Part shown: positions 1 through 5,537 of the stretch, in pieces
Numbering within the stretch: the first letter of the stretch is position 1
Layout of the letters: each line of letters starts with the position of its first letter
Source of the DNA: Chitinophagaceae bacterium
GTDB lineage: Bacteria; Bacteroidota; Bacteroidia; Chitinophagales; Chitinophagaceae
DNA: 5,606 nt
Reading direction: 5' to 3'
Assembly: GCA_947463755.1 (NCBI GenBank)
Contig: CANHUK010000141.1
Location: 1-5,606, forward strand
Position numbers and translations under genes: made by a program
Notes under the pieces: model-generated
What the model was told of the DNA's origin: nothing
The model's database searches: none
What the model saw: the letters and a program-made list of their open reading frames with translations, nothing else

Positions 1-272
1 ACCGTACCATCAGCAACGATGTACGTGAACTGCTCGTCTCCCAACGCTTCGATGTCATCTGCTTCTTCACCCCCAGCGGTGTCAAGAGCCTGATCGACAA
101 CGTCCCCGGCTTTTCCCAGAACGGCATCTTCATCGGCGCCTTTGGGAGCAATACCTCCAGGGCTGTCGAAGAGGCCGGTCTCTCCCTGCATATCAAGGCG
201 CCCGAACCCCAGGTGCCTTCGATGGTCGCCGCCCTGGAACGTTTTCTCTCAAGTTTGCGCTCCGCTGACTGA
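1..272 (+). CDS. hemD: Uroporphyrinogen-III synthase, C-terminal part (5' end cut by window edge)
   Basis: Reading from base 3 gives 89 codons and a TGA stop at 270-272; the start lies outside the window. The family closes and inverts one ring of hydroxymethylbilane to make uroporphyrinogen III, a cytosolic step of heme and siroheme synthesis. The visible part fits the second half of the two-lobed HemD fold. FDVICFFTPSGVKSL matches the strand-and-Ser/Gly loop typical of the family (F-[ST]-P-S-G-V-x-S), followed by IGAFGSNTSRAVEEAGL, where HemD proteins carry IG.TTA.A....G, and then by a tail with PSMVAALERFL. Bacteroidota HemD proteins end in much the same way, as I remember them. HemD sequences diverge widely, so the call rests on these motifs and their order. 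The gene runs in the same direction as the gld operon but is separated from it by about 350 bases. Confidence 0.85.
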   Translation, partial: RTISNDVRELLVSQRFDVICFFTPSGVKSLIDNVPGFSQNGIFIGAFGSNTSRAVEEAGLSLHIKAPEPQVPSMVAALERFLSSLRSAD

Positions 273-344
273 TCACCTCTGCTCAAACCCAAACATTTTT
301 CTTCCATCGGCCTTTTTTGTCGATTTTTTCCACGAATTCTGTTT

Positions 345-379
345 ATGGCATGGTATTTGTTTCGAATACCAAGCGCCAT
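345..379 (+). repeat. Imperfect inverted repeat (hairpin) downstream of hemD
   Basis: TGGTATT (351-357) pairs with AATACCA (365-371) around a 7-base loop. An outer ATGGC (345-349) pairs with GCCAT (375-379) across a small internal bulge. That gives 12 base pairs in all. There is no T-run on the 3' side, so it does not look like a standard intrinsic terminator. It could be a folded mRNA end for hemD or a protein-binding site. Confidence 0.4.
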
Positions 380-436
380 TTGAAGATGCGAGGAAAATCT
401 CTGCAGCTCTGTACCTTTTCTTGGGTAAGGTCTACG

Positions 437-491
437 GGGACTGTGACAAAGAGAAAGGGACCGACCTTATATGAGGTTGACAATAAGGGAC
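437..491 (+). repeat. Three phased GGGAC direct repeats upstream of gldK
   Basis: GGGAC occurs at 437-441, 457-461 and 487-491, so the copies start 20 and 30 bases apart, close to two and three turns of DNA. The last two copies share the longer form AAGGGACC (455-462 and 485-492). They lie about 100 to 150 bases upstream of the candidate promoter. Direct repeats on one face of the helix are a common layout for activator sites, but no known regulator is recognised here and chance is possible. Confidence 0.3.
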
Positions 492-587
492 CCTGGGGGA
501 ACGTTCTTCATCGATGCGACTTGATTTACGCCTTGTTAAATCCTGATATGGCGTGAGGGTTGCGTCGGCAGGCACCTTGAATTGAGT

Positions 588-595
588 TATATTTG
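588..595 (+). promoter_or_regulatory. Candidate Bacteroidota promoter -7 box for gldKLMN
   Basis: TATATTTG matches the Bacteroidota -7 consensus TAnnTTTG at every fixed position. Transcription would begin roughly at 600, leaving a leader of about 20 bases before the gldK ATG at 622. The usual TTTG/TTG -33 element is not at the best distance: the nearest upstream TTG (560-562) leaves a 25-base spacer, longer than the usual 19 to 21. The site is therefore good on one side only and may need an activator. Confidence 0.5.
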
Positions 596-621
596 TTCGA
601 ATCTATAAGAAACAGAACCAT

Positions 622-1923
622 ATGCGAGTGAAGTCAATTTTGACCCGTCTGTCGGTCGTTGTAGCGGTTGCCACGCTTTCCTCCAGTTGCAGCAAACTGG
701 GTAAGGGGAATGCCAAAGGCGTACCCAACGATGGTCAGCTGCATGGTGTGTCCTCCGGTGCGCGATACACCCCCTGGCGTCCAGTGGGCATGGTGTATGT
801 TCCGCAGGGAACATTCCACATGGGACCCAGTGATGAGGATGTGAACTACGCTTTCACAGCCCGCAACAAGCAGATCTCGATCAACGGGTTCTGGATGGAT
901 GCAACCGAGATCACGAACGACGAGTATCGCCAGTTCGTTAACCGCGTGCGTGATTCGATCGCGGCAACGATCCTCAATTACAAAAAGGCGGGCGGCGATG
1001 GCGTCGAACTGATCGACTGGAAAAAAGCCAGTACGATCAAGTGGAGCGACTCCAAGATCCTGGAGCAACTGAACGCCATGTTGCTTACCCCGGATAACCG
1101 CGTCTTCGGCAAGAAGGAACTCGATGCCAATAAGCTGGTCTACCGTTCAGAAGTGTTCGACTTCAAAGAGGCCGCTAAGCGCGAGAACGACAAGAAACCC
1201 CGCTCGCAGTTCATCATCAAGGAAGAGATCCCCGTCTACCCCGATACCCTGGTTTGGGTACGCGACTTCTCTTACTCCTACAATGAACCGATGTCCCGCC
1301 GCTATTTCACACATCCCGCCTTCGGCAATTATCCCGTCGTCGGTGTGAACTGGAAGCAGGCATCCGCCTTCTGCGTATGGCGCACCCAGTATATGAACTC
1401 CTTCCTGGAGGAGCGCAAGCGCACCCCTGAAAACGACTACCGCCTGCCCACCGAGGCAGAGTGGGAATACGCTGCCCGCGGCGGACGTTCACAATCGCCT
1501 TACCCCTGGGGAGGATACTACCTGCGCAATAAGAAAGGTTGCCTGCTGGCGAACTTCAAGCCCGGACGTGGTAACTACCCTGAAGACGGTGGATTCTACA
1601 CAGTCCGCGCAGACGCCTACTGGCCCAATGATTTCGGCCTCTATAACATGGCAGGCAACGTAGCGGAGTGGACATCCTCTCTCTTCTATGAAGGTGCGTA
1701 TAATTTCCAGCACGACATGAACCCGGATATCCGTTTGAATGCCGGTAAGAATGCCCCCCATCGCATGAAGCGCAAAGTCGTCAGAGGCGGTAGCTGGAAG
1801 GATGTTGGTTACTATCTGCAAACCAGTACCCGCAACTACGATTACCAGGACACTGCCAAATCATACATTGGCTTCCGCTGCGTGATCGACCTGGCGCCTG
1901 CCCAGGGCAAGAAGAAATTCTAA
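622..1923 (+). CDS. gldK: GldK, T9SS outer-membrane ring lipoprotein with FGE-like fold
   Basis: GldK (PorK in Porphyromonas) is an outer-membrane lipoprotein that forms a periplasmic ring with GldN and is required for type IX secretion and gliding. Residues 1-22 are a lipoprotein signal (basic start, hydrophobic core) ending LSSSC with the lipidated Cys at 23. The residues after it are not acidic, so no surface-export signal is seen, which fits a periplasm-facing protein. From about residue 56 to 421 there is a formylglycine-generating-enzyme/sulfatase-modifying fold: GMVYVPQGTFHMG (56-68), RLPTEAEWEYAARGG (274-288), GNVAEW (345-350), VVRGGSW (386-392) and GFRC (417-420). Residues about 105-235 are an insertion compared with plain FGE. 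The two FGE catalytic cysteines are absent (Asp394 and Leu399 by alignment by eye), so it should be structural. The 433-residue length is normal for the family. The ATG follows an A-rich leader, and gldL follows after 52 bases. Confidence 0.95.
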   Translation: MRVKSILTRLSVVVAVATLSSSCSKLGKGNAKGVPNDGQLHGVSSGARYTPWRPVGMVYVPQGTFHMGPSDEDVNYAFTARNKQISINGFWMDATEITNDEYRQFVNRVRDSIAATILNYKKAGGDGVELIDWKKASTIKWSDSKILEQLNAMLLTPDNRVFGKKELDANKLVYRSEVFDFKEAAKRENDKKPRSQFIIKEEIPVYPDTLVWVRDFSYSYNEPMSRRYFTHPAFGNYPVVGVNWKQASAFCVWRTQYMNSFLEERKRTPENDYRLPTEAEWEYAARGGRSQSPYPWGGYYLRNKKGCLLANFKPGRGNYPEDGGFYTVRADAYWPNDFGLYNMAGNVAEWTSSLFYEGAYNFQHDMNPDIRLNAGKNAPHRMKRKVVRGGSWKDVGYYLQTSTRNYDYQDTAKSYIGFRCVIDLAPAQGKKKF

Positions 1924-1975
1924 TCAGTCTCATACATCTTCCGAAACAAAACAGAACAGTCATAAACCCAGAATC

Positions 1976-2737
1976 ATGGCAGGAGTATCGAAGTCCACGG
2001 ACAGAATCGTTAACATCATCGTCTGCGTAGGTGCCGCCGTCGTAATCGTAGGTGCCTGGGCAAAAATCCTTCACTTGTCCTTTGCGGACATCATGCTCAC
2101 CGTGGGTCTGCTTACGGAAGCGCTCATTTTCGTTGTATATGCTTTCCTCCCGCCTCCCGGCTCCGAAATGGCTGAGTTGGTGAAAGCCCTGCCCAAGGCT
2201 GGTGCAGATGCAGGTACCCCCGGACTCAAGGCCATGGACAAGATGCTGCAGGAAGCAGACATCACCCCCACCAACCTCCGCCGCCTGAGCGACAACTTCA
2301 GCAAACTCGGAAGTACGGTAGAGCACATGACAGAGATCGGTGACATGTCTGCCGCCACGGCCGATTACACTGCTAAGACGAAAGAGGCCGCTACCGCCCT
2401 CGGTACCATGAAAGATGCTTACAACAGCGCTACCCAGACCGCCAAGCATTTCGGCGAAGCTGCTGAAAGCACCAAGAGTTTCCACGAGCAGGTACAGTCC
2501 CTCACCAAGAATCTCGGTTCCCTGAACACCATCTATGAACTGGAACTCCAGGATACCAATAACCACCTGAAGGCCATGAACGCCTTCTACAACAATCTGG
2601 TCAATGCTTCCCAGACCATGCAGGGAAGTGTGGCGGATGCACAACGCGCTCAGGAGCAGATCGCACTGCTGGCGAAGAACCTGGGTAGCCTGAACAATGT
2701 CTACGGCAACATGCTGGCAGCCATGCAGGGCCGTTGA
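1976..2737 (+). CDS. gldL: GldL, inner-membrane motor protein of T9SS
   Basis: GldL is the cytoplasmic-membrane ring that surrounds the GldM helices and uses the proton gradient to drive rotation or force for T9SS and gliding. The 253 residues begin with two predicted membrane helices, about 11-32 (rich in Val, Ile, Ala and Gly) and 37-57, ending in the proline cluster PPP. The family's key charged residues are present: Lys30 at the end of helix 1 (sequence AKILH) and Glu48 within helix 2 (sequence GLLTEALIF). These match the functionally important Lys27 and Glu49 of Flavobacterium johnsoniae GldL. Residues 60-253 form a mostly helical cytoplasmic tail with two copies of a KNLGSLNxxY motif (178-187 and 234-243). 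The chosen ATG lies just before helix 1, with no strong Shine-Dalgarno site. Two consecutive in-frame TGA triplets end the gene. The tail is longer than that of F. johnsoniae GldL (about 215 residues from memory). Confidence 0.95.
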   Translation: MAGVSKSTDRIVNIIVCVGAAVVIVGAWAKILHLSFADIMLTVGLLTEALIFVVYAFLPPPGSEMAELVKALPKAGADAGTPGLKAMDKMLQEADITPTNLRRLSDNFSKLGSTVEHMTEIGDMSAATADYTAKTKEAATALGTMKDAYNSATQTAKHFGEAAESTKSFHEQVQSLTKNLGSLNTIYELELQDTNNHLKAMNAFYNNLVNASQTMQGSVADAQRAQEQIALLAKNLGSLNNVYGNMLAAMQGR

Positions 2738-2755
2738 TGAAACCCGCCCGTTCCA

Positions 2756-2769
2756 CGGACCCGCGTCCG
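2756..2769 (+). repeat. Small GC-rich hairpin between gldL and gldM
   Basis: CGGAC (2756-2760) pairs with GTCCG (2765-2769) around CCGC. Three further pairs are possible outside a two-base bulge (2751-2753 with 2770-2772). No T-run follows, so it is unlikely to be a terminator. It lies in the 69-base gap between the two motor genes and could slow decay of, or processing into, the gldL end of the mRNA. The stem is short enough to be chance. Confidence 0.25.
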
Positions 2770-2806
2770 GAAAACCATATTGACCTCATAAAATACGCTT
2801 AAGAAA

Positions 2807-4357
2807 ATGGCACTACCCAAAGAGCCACGGCAGAAGATGATCAACATGATGTATCTCGTGTTGACAGCCCTTCTCGCGCTCAACGTCTCCGCCGAGATCA
2901 TCAACGCATTCAAGGTGGTTGACAACAGCCTCAATCAATCCAATAATGTCCTGACCCAGTCGACGGCATCCCTGTACTCCAGCTTCGAAGAGCTGTTAAA
3001 GGATCCGAAGACCGCAGAAAAGGCCGCCATCTGGAAGCCCAAGGCTGATCAGGCCCGCGAACTTTCCAAGAAGACATCCGATCTCATCGACCGTTACAAG
3101 AAGGATCTGATGAAGGAAGCGGAATATGATCCCACAGCCGAAGATCCAAAAGGTCAGGATAACCTCGATGCAGCTACCCGCCTTTTCGATACCAAGGGTG
3201 AGGGTAAGAACCTCTACGCCGCGCTGGAATCCTACAAGAAGGCCATTATGGCCATCGATCCCGAGATCGCCAAGGACCTGGGCTCCAAACTGCCCCTGAA
3301 TCTGGAAGTACCGAAGTCTGTTTCCGGAAATAAATCCACCGGTGACAAGGTGAAGGATTGGACCAATGCACACTTCCACATGAGTCCCACTGTCGCTGCC
3401 CTTACTATGCTCAGTAAGTTCCAGAACGACGTGAAGAACACAGAGAACCAGGTGGCTACCTATTGCATCAACCGCGTAGGATCCGTGAAGATCGTGCTCG
3501 ACAAATTCAAGCCGCTGATCGGTACCAGTTCAACTTATTTGATGCCGGGTGAGGAACTCGTCATCACTGCGGGTCTCGGTGCCTTCAACGCTTCCGTGAA
3601 GCCGACCGTCTCCATCGACGGACGCAGCGTCACGGTAGATGACAACGGCGTGGCTGTCTCCAAATTCAACGTCGGCGGTACCGGCACCCGTAAGGTGAAT
3701 GTATCCGTCAACTACGTCGACCCGAACACCGGAGAAACCAAATCCGTCTCTGAAGCGATCGAATACACCGTGGGTGCACCCTCCGGCGTAGCCGTATCTG
3801 CCGATAAGATGAACGTGCTCTACATTGGCGTGGACAACCCGTTGACCATCACCGCCGGTGCGGGTGCTGAAAAAGTAAGCGCTACATTCAGCGGCGGTAC
3901 CATCACCAAAGAAAGTGGCAGCAAATACATCGCCAAGCCTGCCAACGGATCCAATGGTGAGCAGACCGTCACGGTCATGGTCGAAGGCAAGTCGGCTGGT
4001 AAAGTGATGTTCCGCGTCAAACAACTGCCCAACCCAGCTGCCTATGTAGGTAACCTGAAAGTGGGTGCAGTGCCCGCCCAGTCCTTCAAGAACATGGGTG
4101 GTGTCGTCGCCAAACTCGAAGACTCTGAATTTGATGCACCCTTCCAGGTCATCGGTTATACCATCGGTGCCCAGAGCCCTGACATCCCCTTCTATTCTCC
4201 CATCAATAACGAAGGACCCCGCTGGACCGGCAACGCTGCCGCCCTCGTGTCCAAGTTGAAGCCCGGTGCCCTGGTGGTCATCACCGATATCCAGGTCAAG
4301 GGTCCGGATGGTAAGCTGAGGACATTGCCGGGAAGCCTTTCTTATAGCCTCAAATAA
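2807..4357 (+). CDS. gldM: GldM, T9SS motor shaft with long periplasmic arm
   Basis: GldM (PorM) is a dimer whose single membrane helix sits inside the GldL ring and whose periplasmic arm reaches the GldK/GldN ring at the outer membrane. The 516 residues start with a short basic cytoplasmic end, PRQKMINMMYLV, then one hydrophobic helix at about 12-29. This start is highly typical of the family. Known GldM/PorM structures have four periplasmic domains. Here a helical D1 spans about 31-224, followed by beta-rich D2 (about 225-322, containing MPGEELVITAG), D3 (about 323-405, containing GVDNPLTITAG) and D4 (about 406-516, containing FDAPFQVIGYTI). The length is close to that of F. johnsoniae GldM (about 513 from memory). 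Only one cysteine is seen (Cys220). The ATG follows an A-rich stretch (AAGAAA) rather than a strong Shine-Dalgarno site. gldN begins 19 bases after the stop, which supports co-transcription. Confidence 0.96.
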   Translation: MALPKEPRQKMINMMYLVLTALLALNVSAEIINAFKVVDNSLNQSNNVLTQSTASLYSSFEELLKDPKTAEKAAIWKPKADQARELSKKTSDLIDRYKKDLMKEAEYDPTAEDPKGQDNLDAATRLFDTKGEGKNLYAALESYKKAIMAIDPEIAKDLGSKLPLNLEVPKSVSGNKSTGDKVKDWTNAHFHMSPTVAALTMLSKFQNDVKNTENQVATYCINRVGSVKIVLDKFKPLIGTSSTYLMPGEELVITAGLGAFNASVKPTVSIDGRSVTVDDNGVAVSKFNVGGTGTRKVNVSVNYVDPNTGETKSVSEAIEYTVGAPSGVAVSADKMNVLYIGVDNPLTITAGAGAEKVSATFSGGTITKESGSKYIAKPANGSNGEQTVTVMVEGKSAGKVMFRVKQLPNPAAYVGNLKVGAVPAQSFKNMGGVVAKLEDSEFDAPFQVIGYTIGAQSPDIPFYSPINNEGPRWTGNAAALVSKLKPGALVVITDIQVKGPDGKLRTLPGSLSYSLK

Positions 4358-4376
4358 TCAGGACAGGATAAAACCC

Positions 4377-5456
4377 ATGATCATGAAAACCCTGACCGTA
4401 CGCAGCGTCCTGCTCTTGCTGTCGCTCACCACTGCCGCTACTTCCCTGGAAGCGCAGACCACGCGGAATAAGACGACGACCACCCGGAAGCCGACGACCA
4501 CCGCAAAGAAGCCGACCGCACAGAAGACAAACACCAAGGCCCCGACCACCAACCTCGCGGCTAAGCCGGTGGATACGGTACCTGTAGTCGTGGCACCCCC
4601 CGAACCGCCGCGTGATCCGCTGAAGATCGATACGGTCAAGCGCTCCCGCAGGACCGATGCTGCCATCGACAGGAACCCGCTCCGCGAACGTACGCCCCTG
4701 GCATACGAACACATCCGCGAGGATGACGCCGTCTACCGCCAGAAGGTCTGGAGAGAGATCGATGTGCGCGAAAAGATGAACCAGTCCTTTCTGTACAAGG
4801 CAGATGAAGACAACGGAAACCAGCGCTTCATCAATATCCTCCTGACGGCCATCAAGAAGGGTGACATCACGGCTTTCAGCGCCGGTATCGCCGGTGAGGA
4901 CGACCGTTTTACTACCCCGATGACCCTCAAGGAGATCGGAGAGAAACTCGTGGGCAAGTGCAAAACCGATCAGATCCCCGATTGGGCCAAGGACCCGGAC
5001 GGATCCAAGGGTATCCTGAAGGACACACTCATGTGCCCTGAGTTCAATCCTGATGATATCGTGAAGTATATGATCAAGGAAGAGTGGATCTTCGATAAGG
5101 AGTCTTCCCGTATGTATGTCAGGATCATCGGTATCGCTCCGATCAAGGCAACGATCGACCAGAACACCAATGTAGTACTGGGGGAAAGCCCTGTGTTCTG
5201 GCTCTACTATCCCGATCTTAGACCCACACTCTCCAGTCATGAAGTGTACAATGGTAAGAACTTTGGTGCACGCATGAGTTGGGAAGAAATGTTCGAGAGC
5301 CGTTTCTTCTCCAGTGCCATCGTGAAGTCTTCCATCGAGAACGCTTACGACCAGTACATCCGTCAGTATATCAATGACCCCATCCTCCGCCTGCTCGAAG
5401 GCGAGGCGATGAAGGAAAAGATCTTCAACTACGAACAGGACCTCTGGTCATACTGA
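4377..5456 (+). CDS. gldN: GldN, periplasmic T9SS ring component
   Basis: GldN (PorN) binds GldK and the tip of GldM and forms the periplasmic ring of the T9SS; its loss blocks secretion and gliding. The 359 residues begin with a Sec signal peptide: MIMK, a Leu-rich core, and a likely cut after Ala26 (SLEA, then Gln27). Residues 28-59 are a low-complexity stretch, 14 of 32 residues Thr with eight Lys/Arg and no acidic residue, followed by a Pro-rich segment to about 81. The conserved GldN domain runs from about 95 to 359, including YEHIREDDAVYRQKVWREID (110-129), FWLYYPD (274-280) and the family ending KEKIFNYEQDLWSY (346-359). Two cysteines (195 and 220) remain in the exported part. A second in-frame ATG lies two codons in (4383); either start leaves a working signal peptide. 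The gene is last in the operon and is followed by a strong terminator. Confidence 0.94.
   Translation: MIMKTLTVRSVLLLLSLTTAATSLEAQTTRNKTTTTRKPTTTAKKPTAQKTNTKAPTTNLAAKPVDTVPVVVAPPEPPRDPLKIDTVKRSRRTDAAIDRNPLRERTPLAYEHIREDDAVYRQKVWREIDVREKMNQSFLYKADEDNGNQRFINILLTAIKKGDITAFSAGIAGEDDRFTTPMTLKEIGEKLVGKCKTDQIPDWAKDPDGSKGILKDTLMCPEFNPDDIVKYMIKEEWIFDKESSRMYVRIIGIAPIKATIDQNTNVVLGESPVFWLYYPDLRPTLSSHEVYNGKNFGARMSWEEMFESRFFSSAIVKSSIENAYDQYIRQYINDPILRLLEGEAMKEKIFNYEQDLWSY
4458..4553 (+). repeat. Low-complexity Thr/Lys/Pro-coding tract in gldN
   Basis: The tract codes for GldN residues 28-59 and contains in-frame DNA repeats. CGACGACCACC occurs at 4474-4484 and 4492-4502 (six codons apart), and GAAGCCGAC at 4487-4495 and 4508-4516 (seven codons apart). 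At protein level this gives KPT at 38-40 and 45-47 and a related KAPT at 54-57. Such a tract can gain or lose codons by slippage without breaking the frame if whole units move. Confidence 0.7.
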
Positions 5457-5474
5457 TCTGAGATCGTTCAAAAT

Positions 5475-5511
5475 AACGCGAAAGCCCGGTCACAGACCGG
5501 GCTTTCGCGTT
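5475..5511. terminator. Bidirectional intrinsic terminator between gldN and the convergent gene
   Basis: A perfect 17-bp inverted repeat (5475-5491 with 5495-5511) with the three-base loop ACA begins 18 bases after the gldN stop. On the plus strand the stem is followed by TTGTTGCTATT. On the minus strand it is followed by ATTTTG. Both sides are moderately T-rich, so the hairpin can end transcription of the gld operon and of the minus-strand gene that stops at 5538. Confidence 0.9.
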
Positions 5512-5537
5512 TGTTGCTATTCCCTGATCTGCGACCA

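Larger units (their letters stand above)
273..621. other. Intergenic leader region between hemD and gldK
   Basis: This 349-base stretch has no convincing gene. Short open frames here lack a recognisable product and any codon-use pattern like that of the neighbours. It is visibly more AT-rich than the flanking genes. From left to right it holds three T-runs (296-300, 313-318, 324-329) just after hemD, an imperfect hairpin (345-379), three GGGAC motifs on one helical face (437-491), an 8-bp palindrome GAACGTTC (499-506), and a TATATTTG box (588-595) shortly before gldK. The region most likely carries the end of the hemD transcript and the control region of the gld operon. No tRNA, known riboswitch or CRISPR pattern is evident by eye. 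Confidence 0.7.

Noticed and set aside
296..329. T-runs after hemD as an intrinsic terminator
   Set aside because: No stable hairpin lies just before any of the three T-runs, so termination here is possible but not supported.
477..482. Perfect TTGACA, the classical sigma-70 -35 box
   Set aside because: Bacteroidota use a different promoter type, and the 17-base-spaced position (500-505, AACGTT) has no TATAAT-like box.
142..556. Two overlapping short plus-strand open frames (110 and 79 codons) at the hemD end and in the leader
   Set aside because: The first overlaps the hemD end in another frame. Both have odd composition, many Cys, Pro and Phe, and no family resemblance.
622..1923. Reading this gene as an active formylglycine-generating enzyme or sulfatase modifier
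   Set aside because: The catalytic cysteine pair is missing, a lipoprotein signal is present, and the gene heads a gldKLMN operon, all of which point to GldK.
1781..2644. Long minus-strand open frame (287 codons) opposite gldK/gldL
   Set aside because: It lies opposite well-identified plus-strand genes, its translation is rich in Gly, Val, His and Cys with no recognisable domain, and it spans a gene boundary. Best explained by the codon bias of the sense strand.
4350..5240. Long minus-strand open frame (296 codons) opposite gldN
   Set aside because: It is a mirror of the gldN codon pattern: the Thr/Lys/Pro tract becomes an artificial Gly/Arg/Leu-rich tract. No domain, signal or start context supports it.
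5455..5465. Short inverted repeat GATCT-G-AGATC at the gldN stop
   Set aside because: Only five pairs with a one-base centre, which cannot form a hairpin, and it lies next to the much stronger terminator; probably chance.
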